The notes: generated by a model from the letters alone, not told the origin. Shown: positions 35,644 through 44,467, counted from the stretch's first letter. The stretch is DNA of 64,000 nucleotides from Pseudoduganella violaceinigra DSM 15887 (GCF_000425385.1 NZ_KE384359.1:49341-113340), one strand, 5' to 3'. A program made the numbers and translations.

Positions 35644-36221
35644 TTTTGTATTTGCATGGCTTCCGTTCCTCGCCGCTGTCGATGAAGGCGCGGCTGACCG
35701 GGGAGCGGATGGCGCAGCTTGGCCGCAGTGCGGACTTCATCTGCCCCCAGCTGCCGGCCAGCCCGAAACTGGCGATGGAACTGGCGTTCGGCCTGGTGGC
35801 CGGCGTGCCGGCCGCAGCGCTGACCATCGTCGGCTCTTCGCTGGGCGGCTACTACGCCACCTGGATGGCGGAACAACTGGGCTGCCGCGCGGTCGTGCTG
35901 AATCCTGCCGTGGTGCCGATGCTCGATCTCGACCAGCATGTCGGCGTCAGCACGGCCTACCACTCCGACCAGCCGTTTGAATTCAAGCGTGAATATATCG
36001 AGGAGCTGCGCGCGCTGGCCGTGCCGCGGGTGACCCAGCCTGCACGCTACTTCCTGATTGCCTGCACCGGCGACGAAGTGCTGGACTACCGTGACATGGT
36101 GGCGCATTATGCGGGCGCCAAGCAGAAGGTGGTGCCGGGCAGCGACCACGCCATCAGTGAATACGCCGACTACCTCGGGGAAGTGCTGGAATTTTGCGGC
36201 ATCGCGGGCGACATCCGATGA
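35640..36221 (+). CDS. YqiA/YcfP-type alpha/beta hydrolase
   Basis: A 193-residue small esterase-like protein. ILYLHGFRSSPLSMKA holds the oxyanion region, GSSLGGYYATWMAEQ the nucleophile-elbow serine (G-x-S-x-G), and the C-terminal GDEVLDYRDM and GSDHAISEYADYL the Asp and His of the triad. The size and motifs match YqiA-type esterases. It overlaps mpl upstream and ubiC downstream by 4 bp each. Confidence 0.85.
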   Translation: MILYLHGFRSSPLSMKARLTGERMAQLGRSADFICPQLPASPKLAMELAFGLVAGVPAAALTIVGSSLGGYYATWMAEQLGCRAVVLNPAVVPMLDLDQHVGVSTAYHSDQPFEFKREYIEELRALAVPRVTQPARYFLIACTGDEVLDYRDMVAHYAGAKQKVVPGSDHAISEYADYLGEVLEFCGIAGDIR

Positions 36222-36802
36222 AAGGTCAATCGCTGCGCCAGGCCAACTGGCACGGTCATCTGCTTGCCACGAACGCCCCGCATCCTTACCGCCGCTGGCT
36301 GGCGGGCGGCGGTTCGCTGACCAATAAGCTGAAAGCGCACAGCAGGGCTTTCCGCGTGCAGCTGCTGCACCAGGACACGGCCATCTGCCTGGCGGACGAA
36401 GCCAATATCATCGGCTATCACCGCCCCGGCCGCGTCTGGGAGAGGGAAGTCCTGCTGCGGTGTGATAATACGCCTGTCGTCTTTGCCCATACCGTGGTGC
36501 CGATGTCGGCGGACGCCTCGGATTGGCCGCTGTTCAGCGCCCTGGGCGAACGCTCGCTCGGCAGTACGCTGTTTGGCGACCCGCGCGTGCGGCGCGGCGA
36601 ACTGGAATTTGCGCGCTTGCGCGCTTCCCATCCCCTGGCGCGGCGTGCCAGGGCGGCATTGGCGGCTAATGACGCCGCGGTGCCGGAGGAGGTTTTATTG
36701 TATGCACGGCGCTGCCTGTACCGGCGCCATGAAGGAACTTTGCTGGTGACCGAGGTCTTTTTGCCCCCGGTGCTCAAGCTTGAACGGAATAATGCGAAAT
36801 GA
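36218..36802 (+). CDS. ubiC: Chorismate lyase
   Basis: A 194-residue enzyme that converts chorismate to 4-hydroxybenzoate plus pyruvate, the entry to ubiquinone synthesis. The start ATG at 36218 overlaps the upstream stop. Family features seen are VWEREVLLRCDNTPVVFAHT, the substrate-binding Arg region, LGERSLGSTLFGDPRVRRG, and the C-terminal RCLYRRHEGTLLVTEVFLP with the conserved Glu. No ubiA is adjacent. The 3' end overlaps the RNB-domain gene by 4 bp. Confidence 0.88.
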   Translation: MKGQSLRQANWHGHLLATNAPHPYRRWLAGGGSLTNKLKAHSRAFRVQLLHQDTAICLADEANIIGYHRPGRVWEREVLLRCDNTPVVFAHTVVPMSADASDWPLFSALGERSLGSTLFGDPRVRRGELEFARLRASHPLARRARAALAANDAAVPEEVLLYARRCLYRRHEGTLLVTEVFLPPVLKLERNNAK

Positions 36803-38832
36803 ATGTATTTTTTGAAGAATCGGGCGATTTCAAGGTCGGCAGCGTGCTGTCGCAGGCGGGCGAAGCCTACCAGGTGGAAATGGCCAGCGGCAAACGCAAC
36901 AAGGTCAAGACCAAGGATGTGATGCTGCAGTTCGACAAGCCGTCGCCGGCCGAACTGATGGAGCAGGCCAAGGCCATCGCCGCCGATGTCGACCTGGACT
37001 TCCTGTGGGAAGTGGCGGGCGAAGAGGAATTCGGTTTCGCCGAGCTGGGCGCCGAGTATTTCGGCCATGCGCCGCAGGCGGCCGAAGCGGCCGGCCTGAT
37101 CCTGAGCCTGCATGCGGCGCCGATCTATTTCCACAAGAAGGGCCGCGGCCGCTACAAGAAAGCGCCGGAGCAGACCCTGAAGGCGGCCCTGGCCGGCATC
37201 GAGAAGAAGAAGCAGCAGGCCGTCATCCAGGGCCAGTATGCCGAGGAGCTGAAGGCCGGCACCCTGCCGGCCTCGATGCAGAACATCGTCAGCCAGCTGC
37301 TGTTCAAGCCGGACAAGAACACCATCGAATACAAGGCGCTGGAACAGGCCGCCAATGAGGCACACACCACGCCGGCGCGCCTGATGCTGTCGGCGGGCGG
37401 CGTCAAATCGCCGAAAGAGCTGCACATGGCCAAGTTCCTGTTCGAGAACTTCCCGAAAGGGCACGGCTTCCCCGAGCTGCCGGTGCCGGCCGCGCCGGCC
37501 GGCCTGCCGCTGGCCGCGGTGGAGGCCTTCTCCATCGACGACGTGACCACCACCGAGATCGACGACGCCTTCTCCGTGGTGCACCAGGCCGATGGCAAGG
37601 TGCGCGTGGGCATCCACATCGCCGCGCCGGGCCTGGGCATCAAGCCGGACGACGCCATCGACAAGATCGCGCGCAGCCGCATGTCCACCGTGTACATGCC
37701 GGGCGACAAGATCACCATGCTGCCGGACAATATCGTCGAGGCTTTCACGCTGGCCGAAGGCAAGACCTGCCCGGCCCTGTCGCTGTATGCCGTGCTCGAT
37801 CCGGCCGACTGGAGCGTCGTGTCGACCGAGACCCGGGCCGAGCTGGTCCCGATCGCCAACAACCTGCGCCACAACACGCTGGACGAGCTGGTCAATGAGG
37901 AAACCCTGGCCAGCGGCGCCGGCGACTATCCGCGCAAGGCCGAACTGATGTTGCTGTGGGGCTGGGCCCAGCACCTGGAAGCGGGCCGCATGGTCAAGCG
38001 CGAAGCGTTCGGCCTGAAGCCGGAGCAGAACAACCGCGTCGACTTCAACTTCTACGTGGAAGACGATGTGGTCACCATTGCGCGCCGCAAGCGCGGCGCG
38101 CCGCTGGACAAGATCGTCGCCGAGCTGATGATCTTCGCCAATAGCACCTGGGGCAAGCTGATGCACGAGCATGGCGTGCCGGGCATCTACCGCACGCAAG
38201 GGCAGGGCGTGGGCGGCTGGGCCGCCAAGATGCAGGTGCGCATGATGACGCAGGCCGCGCCGCACCAGGGCCTGGGCGTGGACCAGTACGCCTGGTCGAC
38301 CTCGCCGCTGCGCCGGTATACCGACCTGGTCAACCAGTGGCAGATCCTGGCCTGCGCCTCGCACGGGGTGACCGCGCCGATGGTGGCGCCGTTCAAGCAC
38401 AAGGATGCCAACCTGTTCGCCATCGTTTCGGCCTTCGACGCGGCCTATGCGGCCTATGGCGATTTCCAGTCGAATATGGAGCGCTACTGGTGCCTGCGCT
38501 GGCTGGGCCAGCAGGATGCCAAGGAAGTCGAGGCGGTGGTGCTAAAGGATGAAGTGCTGCGCCTGTCCGAGATTCCGCTGATCGTGCGCATGCCGGGCAT
38601 GCCGGCTGTTGCGCGCGGGGCGCACGTCAAGCTCGATGTGCTGCGCTGGGACGAAGTCGACCTGGCGATCGAAACCCGCCTGCAGGAAGGCTCGATTACC
38701 CTGCCGTCGGAACCAGCGGTAGAACTGGACGAGGAAGAATCGCCTGCCGATCCCGCCCAGCCGACCGAGGTCGACGCGGAAGAGGCGTCGCGCGCCAGCG
38801 AAGCGGTGGTGACGGAGCCGGACCCCCAGTAA
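36799..38832 (+). CDS. RNB-domain exoribonuclease (RNase II/R family)
   Basis: A 677-residue 3'-5' exoribonuclease. The N-terminal 60 residues look like a small OB-type region (SVLSQAGEAYQVEMASGKRN). The RNB catalytic core begins at IDDVTTTEIDDAFSVVHQAD, whose Asp cluster binds the two metal ions, and continues with MSTVYMPGDKITMLPD and STSPLRRYTDLVNQWQ. The C-terminal 35 residues are acidic and low-complexity. The N-terminus differs from E. coli RNase II and RNase R, so I leave the symbol blank. Translation is coupled to ubiC. A palindromic element begins at the stop codon. Confidence 0.88.
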   Translation: MNVFFEESGDFKVGSVLSQAGEAYQVEMASGKRNKVKTKDVMLQFDKPSPAELMEQAKAIAADVDLDFLWEVAGEEEFGFAELGAEYFGHAPQAAEAAGLILSLHAAPIYFHKKGRGRYKKAPEQTLKAALAGIEKKKQQAVIQGQYAEELKAGTLPASMQNIVSQLLFKPDKNTIEYKALEQAANEAHTTPARLMLSAGGVKSPKELHMAKFLFENFPKGHGFPELPVPAAPAGLPLAAVEAFSIDDVTTTEIDDAFSVVHQADGKVRVGIHIAAPGLGIKPDDAIDKIARSRMSTVYMPGDKITMLPDNIVEAFTLAEGKTCPALSLYAVLDPADWSVVSTETRAELVPIANNLRHNTLDELVNEETLASGAGDYPRKAELMLLWGWAQHLEAGRMVKREAFGLKPEQNNRVDFNFYVEDDVVTIARRKRGAPLDKIVAELMIFANSTWGKLMHEHGVPGIYRTQGQGVGGWAAKMQVRMMTQAAPHQGLGVDQYAWSTSPLRRYTDLVNQWQILACASHGVTAPMVAPFKHKDANLFAIVSAFDAAYAAYGDFQSNMERYWCLRWLGQQDAKEVEAVVLKDEVLRLSEIPLIVRMPGMPAVARGAHVKLDVLRWDEVDLAIETRLQEGSITLPSEPAVELDEEESPADPAQPTEVDAEEASRASEAVVTEPDPQ

Positions 38833-38895
38833 ACCCGGTAAATCGGGTCCGGCCTGCGGGCCGGACCGCTGCGGCGTATCCGCCGTACCGGGTTT
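38831..38895. repeat. Palindromic REP-like element (copy D), three-way cruciform
   Basis: Outer arms AAACCCGGTA (38831-38840) and TACCGGGTTT (38886-38895) are perfect 10-bp inverted repeats. Inside are two perfect hairpins: GGTCCGGCC (38846-38854) with GGCCGGACC (38859-38867), and CGGCG (38872-38876) with CGCCG (38881-38885). The left arm overlaps the stop codon of the RNB gene. A folded transcript or extruded DNA would be a cloverleaf-like three-way junction. Confidence 0.8.
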
Positions 38896-38941
38896 GTCGT
38901 AGAATTCAGGTTCTCAAAAGCATCATTCCAGATTCCAGCGC

Positions 38942-39826
38942 GTGAAGTCTTTCAAAGAAAACCAGTTCCTGTTCATTGCCACCGCCGTGTCGGTGGCATT
39001 CCACGCCGTTGCGCTGACGGTGCACTTTGTTGCCCCCGCAGCGTTCAAGGTCGAACCCACCGACCCCGGCCTCGAGGTCATCCTGGTCAACGCCAAGCAT
39101 GCGTCCAAGCCCCTCAAGGCGGATGCGCTGGCGCAGGCCGACCTCGATGGCGGCGGCAATGCCGATGCCGGCCGCGCCAAATCCCCGCTGCCGAATATGG
39201 GCCGCATGGAGGATGGCGACAGCATCAAGGCGTCGCAGCGCTACATCCAGGAAATGGAGGAGCGCCAGAAAAACCTGCTGACCCAGCTGAACAAGAGTCC
39301 CGTGACGGCGGCGCCTGTGACTGAAAAGAAACAGTCCGAGCCGAACCAGACCGGCACCGACCTGATCGAAACCAGCAAGGCCCTGGCGCGCAATGTGGCG
39401 GAAATCACGCAAACCATCGAAGACCAGAACAAGCGGCCAAGGAAGACCTACCTTTCGCCGACCACCAAGGGCGTGGGCTATGCGATGTACTACAAGACCT
39501 TCCAGCGCCGCGTGGAAGACATCGGCACCCTGAACTTCCCGCAGAAGAACGGCAAGAAGCTGTATGGCGAACTGGTGCTGAATATCCCGATCTTCATGGA
39601 TGGCAGCATCTATCTGAAAGAGGGCGGCATCCGCGTCGAAAAGAGTTCCGGCAACCCGGCGCTGGACGAGGCGGCCATCAATATCGTGCGCCGCTCCGCC
39701 CCGTTCGGCAGGTTCCCGCCGAATATGCTGTCGCAGGACCGCGATGATCTGTGGGTGATCATCACCACCTTCAAGTTCACGCGCGAAGAGAAACTGGAAG
39801 CCAACCTGACCGGCGGCTACTACTGA
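38942..39826 (+). CDS. TonB-like energy transducer / TonB C-terminal domain protein
   Basis: A 294-residue protein starting at GTG 38942. One N-terminal membrane helix (FLFIATAVSVAFHAVALTVHF) is followed by a periplasmic linker and a coiled-coil-like stretch (YIQEMEERQKNLLTQL). The C-terminal 110 residues resemble the TonB C-terminal fold (YGELVLNIPIFMDGSIY, then IRVEKSSGNPALDEAAINIV and RRSAPFGRFPPNM). No exbB/exbD is nearby, and the linker is not the usual Pro-Lys type, so it may be a TolA- or TonB-like protein with another role. It overlaps aroE by one base (TGATG). Confidence 0.75.
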   Translation: MKSFKENQFLFIATAVSVAFHAVALTVHFVAPAAFKVEPTDPGLEVILVNAKHASKPLKADALAQADLDGGGNADAGRAKSPLPNMGRMEDGDSIKASQRYIQEMEERQKNLLTQLNKSPVTAAPVTEKKQSEPNQTGTDLIETSKALARNVAEITQTIEDQNKRPRKTYLSPTTKGVGYAMYYKTFQRRVEDIGTLNFPQKNGKKLYGELVLNIPIFMDGSIYLKEGGIRVEKSSGNPALDEAAINIVRRSAPFGRFPPNMLSQDRDDLWVIITTFKFTREEKLEANLTGGYY

Positions 39827-40647
39827 TGGACCGGTACTGCGTCTTCGGCAATCCGATTGCCCACAGCAAATCGCCGGAGATCCATGCCGCCTATGCCCTG
39901 CAGACCGGCCAGCAACTGCACTACGAGAAGCAGCTGGCGCCGCTCGATGGCTTTGCCGCCGCCGTCCACGCCTTCATCGCCGCCGGCGGCAAGGGCGCCA
40001 ATGTGACGGTGCCCTTCAAGCTGGAGGCGCACAAGCTGGCCAGCGCCCTGACCGTGCGCGCCCAGGCTGCCGGCGCCGTGAATACCCTGGTGTTCGGCGC
40101 CGACGGCAGCATCACCGGCGATAACACCGATGGCGCCGGCCTGGTGGCCGACATCGTGCAGAACGCCGGCGTGGCGCTAATCGGCAAGCGCGTGCTGCTG
40201 CTGGGTGCCGGCGGCGCCGCGCGCGGCGTGGTGCTGCCGATCCTGGAGCACCGTCCGGCCGCCCTGGTGATCGCCAACCGTACCGTCGCCACGGCGGCGG
40301 CCCTGGTCGAACAATTCGGCGCACTGGCCGGGCCGGGCGTGCTGAGCGCCTGCGGCTTTGCCGATGCCGCGGAGGCGTTCGATGTTGTCATCAATGCCAC
40401 CTCCGCCAGCCTGAGCGCCGACCTGCCGCCCGTGCCGGCCGGCGTCTTCGCACCGGGCGCGCTGGCGCTGGACATGATGTATGGCGCCCAGCCCACCGTT
40501 TTCCTGCAATTTGCCGCCGGCCACGGCGCCGTACCCCGCGACGGCCTGGGCATGCTGGTCGAGCAAGCCGCCGAAGCCTTCCAGCTCTGGCGCGGTGTGC
40601 GCCCGCAGACGGCGCAAGTACTGCAGGCTCTGCGCGCCAAGCTATGA
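39826..40647 (+). CDS. aroE: Shikimate dehydrogenase
   Basis: A 273-residue NADP-dependent enzyme reducing 3-dehydroshikimate to shikimate. The ATG at 39826 shares a base with the tonB-like stop and gives MDRYCVFGNPIAHSKSPEIH; the SKSP motif binds shikimate. Catalytic Lys lies in GANVTVPFKLEA and the Asp partner in GDNTDGAGLV. The dinucleotide site is LLLGAGGAARGV and the NADP-binding loop is ANRT. It overlaps mtgA by 4 bp. Confidence 0.96.
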   Translation: MDRYCVFGNPIAHSKSPEIHAAYALQTGQQLHYEKQLAPLDGFAAAVHAFIAAGGKGANVTVPFKLEAHKLASALTVRAQAAGAVNTLVFGADGSITGDNTDGAGLVADIVQNAGVALIGKRVLLLGAGGAARGVVLPILEHRPAALVIANRTVATAAALVEQFGALAGPGVLSACGFADAAEAFDVVINATSASLSADLPPVPAGVFAPGALALDMMYGAQPTVFLQFAAGHGAVPRDGLGMLVEQAAEAFQLWRGVRPQTAQVLQALRAKL

Positions 40648-41336
40648 GCAAGAAGCTGAAGTGGTTCCTGATCGTGCCGGTCGCGATCTTCCTTGCCGTG
40701 CAGCTGTACTTCTTCGTGCAGATCTGGTGGTGGGTCGACCATAACCCGGGCATGACCGCTTTCATGCGCGAGCAGCAGGCGGCCATGCAGGAAAAGGATC
40801 CGAAGGCACGCGTCAAGCAGATGTGGGTGGACTACCAGGCCATCTCGCCCAACCTGAAACGCGCCGTGATCGCCTCTGAAGACGCCAATTTCGCCGAACA
40901 CGAAGGCGTGGACTGGGAGGCGATGCAGAAGGCCTACGAGCACAACCAGGAAAAGAAGAAGGGCAACAAGGTCCACGGCGGCTCGACCATCACCCAGCAG
41001 CTGGCCAAGAACCTGTTCCTCTCCGGCTCGCGCAGCTATCTGCGCAAGGGGCAGGAATTGATCATTACGTATATGCTCGAAATGCTGATGGACAAGCGCC
41101 GCATTTTCGAGATTTACCTGAATGTGGCGGAGTTCGGCCAGGGCATCTATGGTGCCGAGGCGGCGGCGCGCCATTACTACCGCATCCCAGCCGCCAAGCT
41201 GGGCGCGGAACAGGCGGCGCGGCTGGCCGTGATGCTGCCACGTCCCAAATACTACGATGCCCACCGCGACTCGTCCTACCTGGCGCGGCGCACGGGCATC
41301 ATCATGCAACGTATGAATTCGGCGGAGTTACCGTGA
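40644..41336 (+). CDS. mtgA: Monofunctional peptidoglycan glycosyltransferase
   Basis: A 230-residue GT51 enzyme that polymerises lipid II into glycan strands. An N-terminal anchor helix (WFLIVPVAIFLAVQLYFFV) precedes the catalytic domain. The first catalytic Glu is in VIASEDANFAEHEGVDW and the second region is GGSTITQQLAKNLFL, followed by KGQELIITYMLEMLMDKRRI and EIYLNVAEFGQGIYG. The length matches the family. The aroE-mtgA linkage is typical of Burkholderiales. It overlaps the next small gene by 4 bp. Confidence 0.95.
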   Translation: MSKKLKWFLIVPVAIFLAVQLYFFVQIWWWVDHNPGMTAFMREQQAAMQEKDPKARVKQMWVDYQAISPNLKRAVIASEDANFAEHEGVDWEAMQKAYEHNQEKKKGNKVHGGSTITQQLAKNLFLSGSRSYLRKGQELIITYMLEMLMDKRRIFEIYLNVAEFGQGIYGAEAAARHYYRIPAAKLGAEQAARLAVMLPRPKYYDAHRDSSYLARRTGIIMQRMNSAELP

Positions 41337-41713
41337 AAAAATATCAACAAGGCGTCAGTCTGGTCGCGGTGGCGGTCGTCATGGGGCTGCTGGGGGCGGT
41401 GGCGGTGTTCGCCCTGATCTCGATGCGGCAGGAGCGCAACCTGTTTTCCGAAGGGTGGAACAAGGTGGGGGCCAAGGCCGCTGCCGTCGCGGCACCGGTG
41501 ATGGCGGAAGTGGCGCCGGCCGCGCCCATGCGCAAATGTGTCATCAATGGCAAGACCGTGATTTCCAACACCGAGTGCGGCGACACGGGCAAGGTGATCG
41601 AGATCCACGATACGCGCGGCATCGAAGCGCCGAAGGAACCGCCCAAGCCGAAAGCGCAGCCGGAAGCCGTGTCGAGCGCCACGGCCCGCGCCATCGAGCG
41701 CGCGACGCAATAA
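41333..41713 (+). CDS. Small membrane-anchored DUF4124-like protein
   Basis: A 126-residue protein beginning 4 bp inside mtgA. Residues 8-27 form a membrane helix (LVAVAVVMGLLGAVAVFALI). A short periplasmic part contains RKCVINGKTVISNTECGD, with two Cys that could form a disulfide, in the pattern of DUF4124-like domains. The C-terminus is Pro/Lys/Ala-rich. The function is unknown; linkage to mtgA suggests, but does not prove, an envelope role. Confidence 0.65.
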   Translation: MKKYQQGVSLVAVAVVMGLLGAVAVFALISMRQERNLFSEGWNKVGAKAAAVAAPVMAEVAPAAPMRKCVINGKTVISNTECGDTGKVIEIHDTRGIEAPKEPPKPKAQPEAVSSATARAIERATQ

Positions 41714-41837
41714 ATCCGCTGTCTCCGGCGTGAAATATTTGCATCGCCAGGGGTGGCAACGCGCCCCCCTTTGCGGGTACACTTGCGAAGTTTTTTAGAA
41801 CCCGCGCTCTACACCCCCTGTCCGGCTAAGATTGCCT

Positions 41838-42803
41838 ATGATCAATGTTTTCGTTTTACAAAATGGCCGGCTCAACCAGGTGCCCATTGAGACGCGCGAA
41901 GACCTTGAGCAAGCGGCGCCGGTCTGGGTCGACCTGACCGATCCGACAGAAGACGAGCGCGCCTGGGTCAAGTCCATCTATGGCGTGATCCTGCCCGGCG
42001 AAGACGAAGTCAAGGACATCGAAGCCTCGGCCCGCTACTACGAGGCGGAAAACGGCGACCTCCACCTGCGTACCGATTTCCTGCTGGAAGAGGATGAAGG
42101 TCCGTCGCGCGTGGTCACGGTGGCCTTCATCCTGGCCAAGAAAATGCTGTTCTCGGTCCACACCGACGACTTGCCGGTATTCCGCCTGGTGCGCATGCGC
42201 GCCCGTTCGCGTCCCGGCTCGATTGCCGATTACATGGATGTGCTGCTGGACCTGTACGCCACCGACGCCGAGTACTCGGCGGATGCGCTGGAAGGCATCT
42301 ACCTGAAGCTGGAAGAAGTCTCGGGCCGCGTGCTGCAGGAAGAATTCACCGACCGGGACGCGGCCGATGCCCTGAGCGCCATCGCCCATGAGGAAGACTT
42401 GAACGGCCGTATCCGCCGCAATATGATGGACACGCGCCGCGCGGTATCCTTCCTGATGCGCGGCCGCCTGCTGAATTCGGACCAGTTCGAGGAAGCGCGC
42501 CAGATCCTGCGCGACATCGAATCGCTGGATGGCCACACATCTTTCCTGTTTGATAAGATCAACTTCCTGATGGATGCCACCGTCGGCTTCATCAACATCA
42601 ACCAGAATAAGATCATCAAGATCTTCTCGGTGGCGTCGGTCGCCTTCCTGCCGCCGACCCTGATCGCCTCGGTGTACGGCATGAACTTCGATTTCATCCC
42701 CGAACTGAAATGGCAGCTTGGTTATCCCTGGGCCTGGGGCCTGATGATCGTCAGCGCTGCCGCCCCGTTGATGTATTTCCGCCGCCGCGGGTGGTTGCGT
42801 TGA
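41838..42803 (+). CDS. corA: CorA-family magnesium/cobalt transporter
   Basis: A 321-residue divalent-cation channel. The ATG at 41838 is preferred over the TTG two codons upstream. The long cytoplasmic domain (to about residue 255) is acidic and helical. Two C-terminal membrane helices follow, with the selectivity motif YGMN at the end of the first (ASVYGMNFDFIPEL), and a basic C-terminus RRRGWLR. Length and topology are normal. A perfect TTGACA overlaps its stop codon and may start the next transcript. Confidence 0.93.
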   Translation: MINVFVLQNGRLNQVPIETREDLEQAAPVWVDLTDPTEDERAWVKSIYGVILPGEDEVKDIEASARYYEAENGDLHLRTDFLLEEDEGPSRVVTVAFILAKKMLFSVHTDDLPVFRLVRMRARSRPGSIADYMDVLLDLYATDAEYSADALEGIYLKLEEVSGRVLQEEFTDRDAADALSAIAHEEDLNGRIRRNMMDTRRAVSFLMRGRLLNSDQFEEARQILRDIESLDGHTSFLFDKINFLMDATVGFININQNKIIKIFSVASVAFLPPTLIASVYGMNFDFIPELKWQLGYPWAWGLMIVSAAAPLMYFRRRGWLR

Positions 42804-42902
42804 CACTCGGCAACATATTTATTTGCTAAGCTCCATTTGTGCTGGGTAAAATTCTGCCGCAACTCCCGGTTGCGATGAGTTTAATGGCACGAAAGGGCTG
42901 AG

Positions 42903-43598
42903 ATGAAATTCCGTTTTGGGCTGGTGGTCGCTGCTGCAGCGGCGCTCCTGGCCGGCTGCGCCAGCGCCCCGCCGCAGGCGCCCGTATCGATGGGCTTCCG
43001 GACGTTCGCCACACCGGGCCTGCGTATCGGTGTGGCGATGAGCAAGCTGCCCACGGTCGACACCAGTTTCCCCGGCGCCGCATGGCCGCTGTCGCACGCC
43101 GCCGCCGCCGTGGCGAACGCTTCGCTGACGGCCCATACCCGGACTTTGCCGGCTGACGACCTGGCCCGCCTGAAGGGCGACATCGCCCAGGCGCTGAAAC
43201 GGAAGGGCCAGGTCCCCGTGGTGATCGACGAGCCGATCGCGGTGGAACAGCTGCCGGAAGCGAGCAGCCCGGCGCGCAATGCCGCACGCAGGGATTACAC
43301 CGCGTTCCAGGCGCGCTACCAGCTCGACAAGCTGCTGGTGCTGGAGCTGACGGAAGTGGGCATCACCCGCCCCTATTCCTCCTACGTGCCGACCGGCGAG
43401 CCCAAGGGGATCGTGAGCGGCGTGGTGTACATCGTCAACTTCAAGGACAATTCCTACGACTGGTATTTGCCGGTGTTGGGGCAAAAGAGCGCGCTCGGTA
43501 ACTGGGATGAGCCGCCGGCGTTCCCCGGCTTGAGCAATGCCTATTTCCAGGCAGTGGAGGAGGCCCGCCAGGCCATCCTGCGGCCGCTGGCGAAATAA
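42903..43598 (+). CDS. Uncharacterised lipoprotein
   Basis: A 231-residue protein with a lipoprotein signal (FGLVVAAAAALLAGC), predicting a lipidated Cys about residue 20. The body has no recognised domain; KRKGQVPVVIDEPIAVEQLP and YQLDKLLVLELTEVGI suggest an alternating alpha/beta fold as in some outer-membrane assembly or LpoB/CsgG-like lipoproteins, but this is only an impression. A consensus -35 TTGACA lies at 42800-42805, without a strong -10. The stop overlaps the next ATG by one base (TAATG), so the two genes are co-translated. Confidence 0.7.
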   Translation: MKFRFGLVVAAAAALLAGCASAPPQAPVSMGFRTFATPGLRIGVAMSKLPTVDTSFPGAAWPLSHAAAAVANASLTAHTRTLPADDLARLKGDIAQALKRKGQVPVVIDEPIAVEQLPEASSPARNAARRDYTAFQARYQLDKLLVLELTEVGITRPYSSYVPTGEPKGIVSGVVYIVNFKDNSYDWYLPVLGQKSALGNWDEPPAFPGLSNAYFQAVEEARQAILRPLAK

Positions 43599-44467
43599 TG
43601 CCACGCCGTCAACTGATTGCGCTGGCCGCGCTGCTGGCTTGCATGCCCATGACAAAATCGGCCGAAACGGCGCCGGGTGATGCCGCCTGGGCGCTGAGTC
43701 TGCCCGCCAGGGAAAAAGTGGTCTTCCATGGCCAGGTCAATTTCGACAAGGCGGGGCAGGGGCCCGGCACCATGCTGTACCCGGTGCCCGGGCTGGCTGG
43801 CTTTGTCGTTGCCCTGGCGACGCACGCCCTGGTGGTCAACGGCCTGCGGCAAGAAGAGCGCAGCGAGATTGAAAGCGCCGCCGACCGGATCTTGCTGCCG
43901 TTCCGCAAGACGCTGGCCACCTTCAACCATGGCGAACTGGCGGAACGGGCGTTCCCGGTGGAGGCGGGCGTGCGCCTGCTGGACGGCGATGCCAGAACGC
44001 CGGCGGGCATGCGCATTGCAAGTGCACCGGTTTTCTACATGACGCAGGACCAGAGCGCGCTGATCGTCGACAATACCGTGTCCGTGTTCCAGGCCGGCAG
44101 CAAGCGGCCGGTGTATACCAATACGGTGCGGGTCGTCTCGCGCGCCGTGGAAGTTGAAAACGAGGCCATCTACTGGCAACGCAACCGGGGCCAGCGTCTG
44201 CGGGAGGCGAGCGCCGCGCTGTTCCGCGAGTCCGTCGAGATCGCGCGTGCCGATGCGTTGGCGCCAATGGCGACGCTTGCCGGCGCCCAGCAGACTTTCC
44301 GCTACCTGGAAGGGAAGACGGAAGCGATCGAACGTGCCGAGCCGATCAGCGAGTTCTGCGGCCGTGCCCTGGTCAGGAACTTGCGCGGATGGCTGATGTC
44401 GGTCCCGGTCAAGCGCGCGTCGCCCGCACCGGGATGCGACGCTGCCGGGCTGCAGGCGCAGCAATAA
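43598..44467 (+). CDS. Uncharacterised exported protein
   Basis: A 289-residue protein with a signal peptide (RRQLIALAALLACMPMTKSA). The mature part holds one hydrophobic Gly-rich segment (VPGLAGFVVALATHALVVNG) and DRILLPFRKTLATFNHGELA, but no motif I recognise. One-base overlap with the lipoprotein gene implies they work together, possibly as an envelope complex. It ends 216 bp before the histidine kinase gene, with no obvious terminator between. Confidence 0.65.
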   Translation: MPRRQLIALAALLACMPMTKSAETAPGDAAWALSLPAREKVVFHGQVNFDKAGQGPGTMLYPVPGLAGFVVALATHALVVNGLRQEERSEIESAADRILLPFRKTLATFNHGELAERAFPVEAGVRLLDGDARTPAGMRIASAPVFYMTQDQSALIVDNTVSVFQAGSKRPVYTNTVRVVSRAVEVENEAIYWQRNRGQRLREASAALFRESVEIARADALAPMATLAGAQQTFRYLEGKTEAIERAEPISEFCGRALVRNLRGWLMSVPVKRASPAPGCDAAGLQAQQ

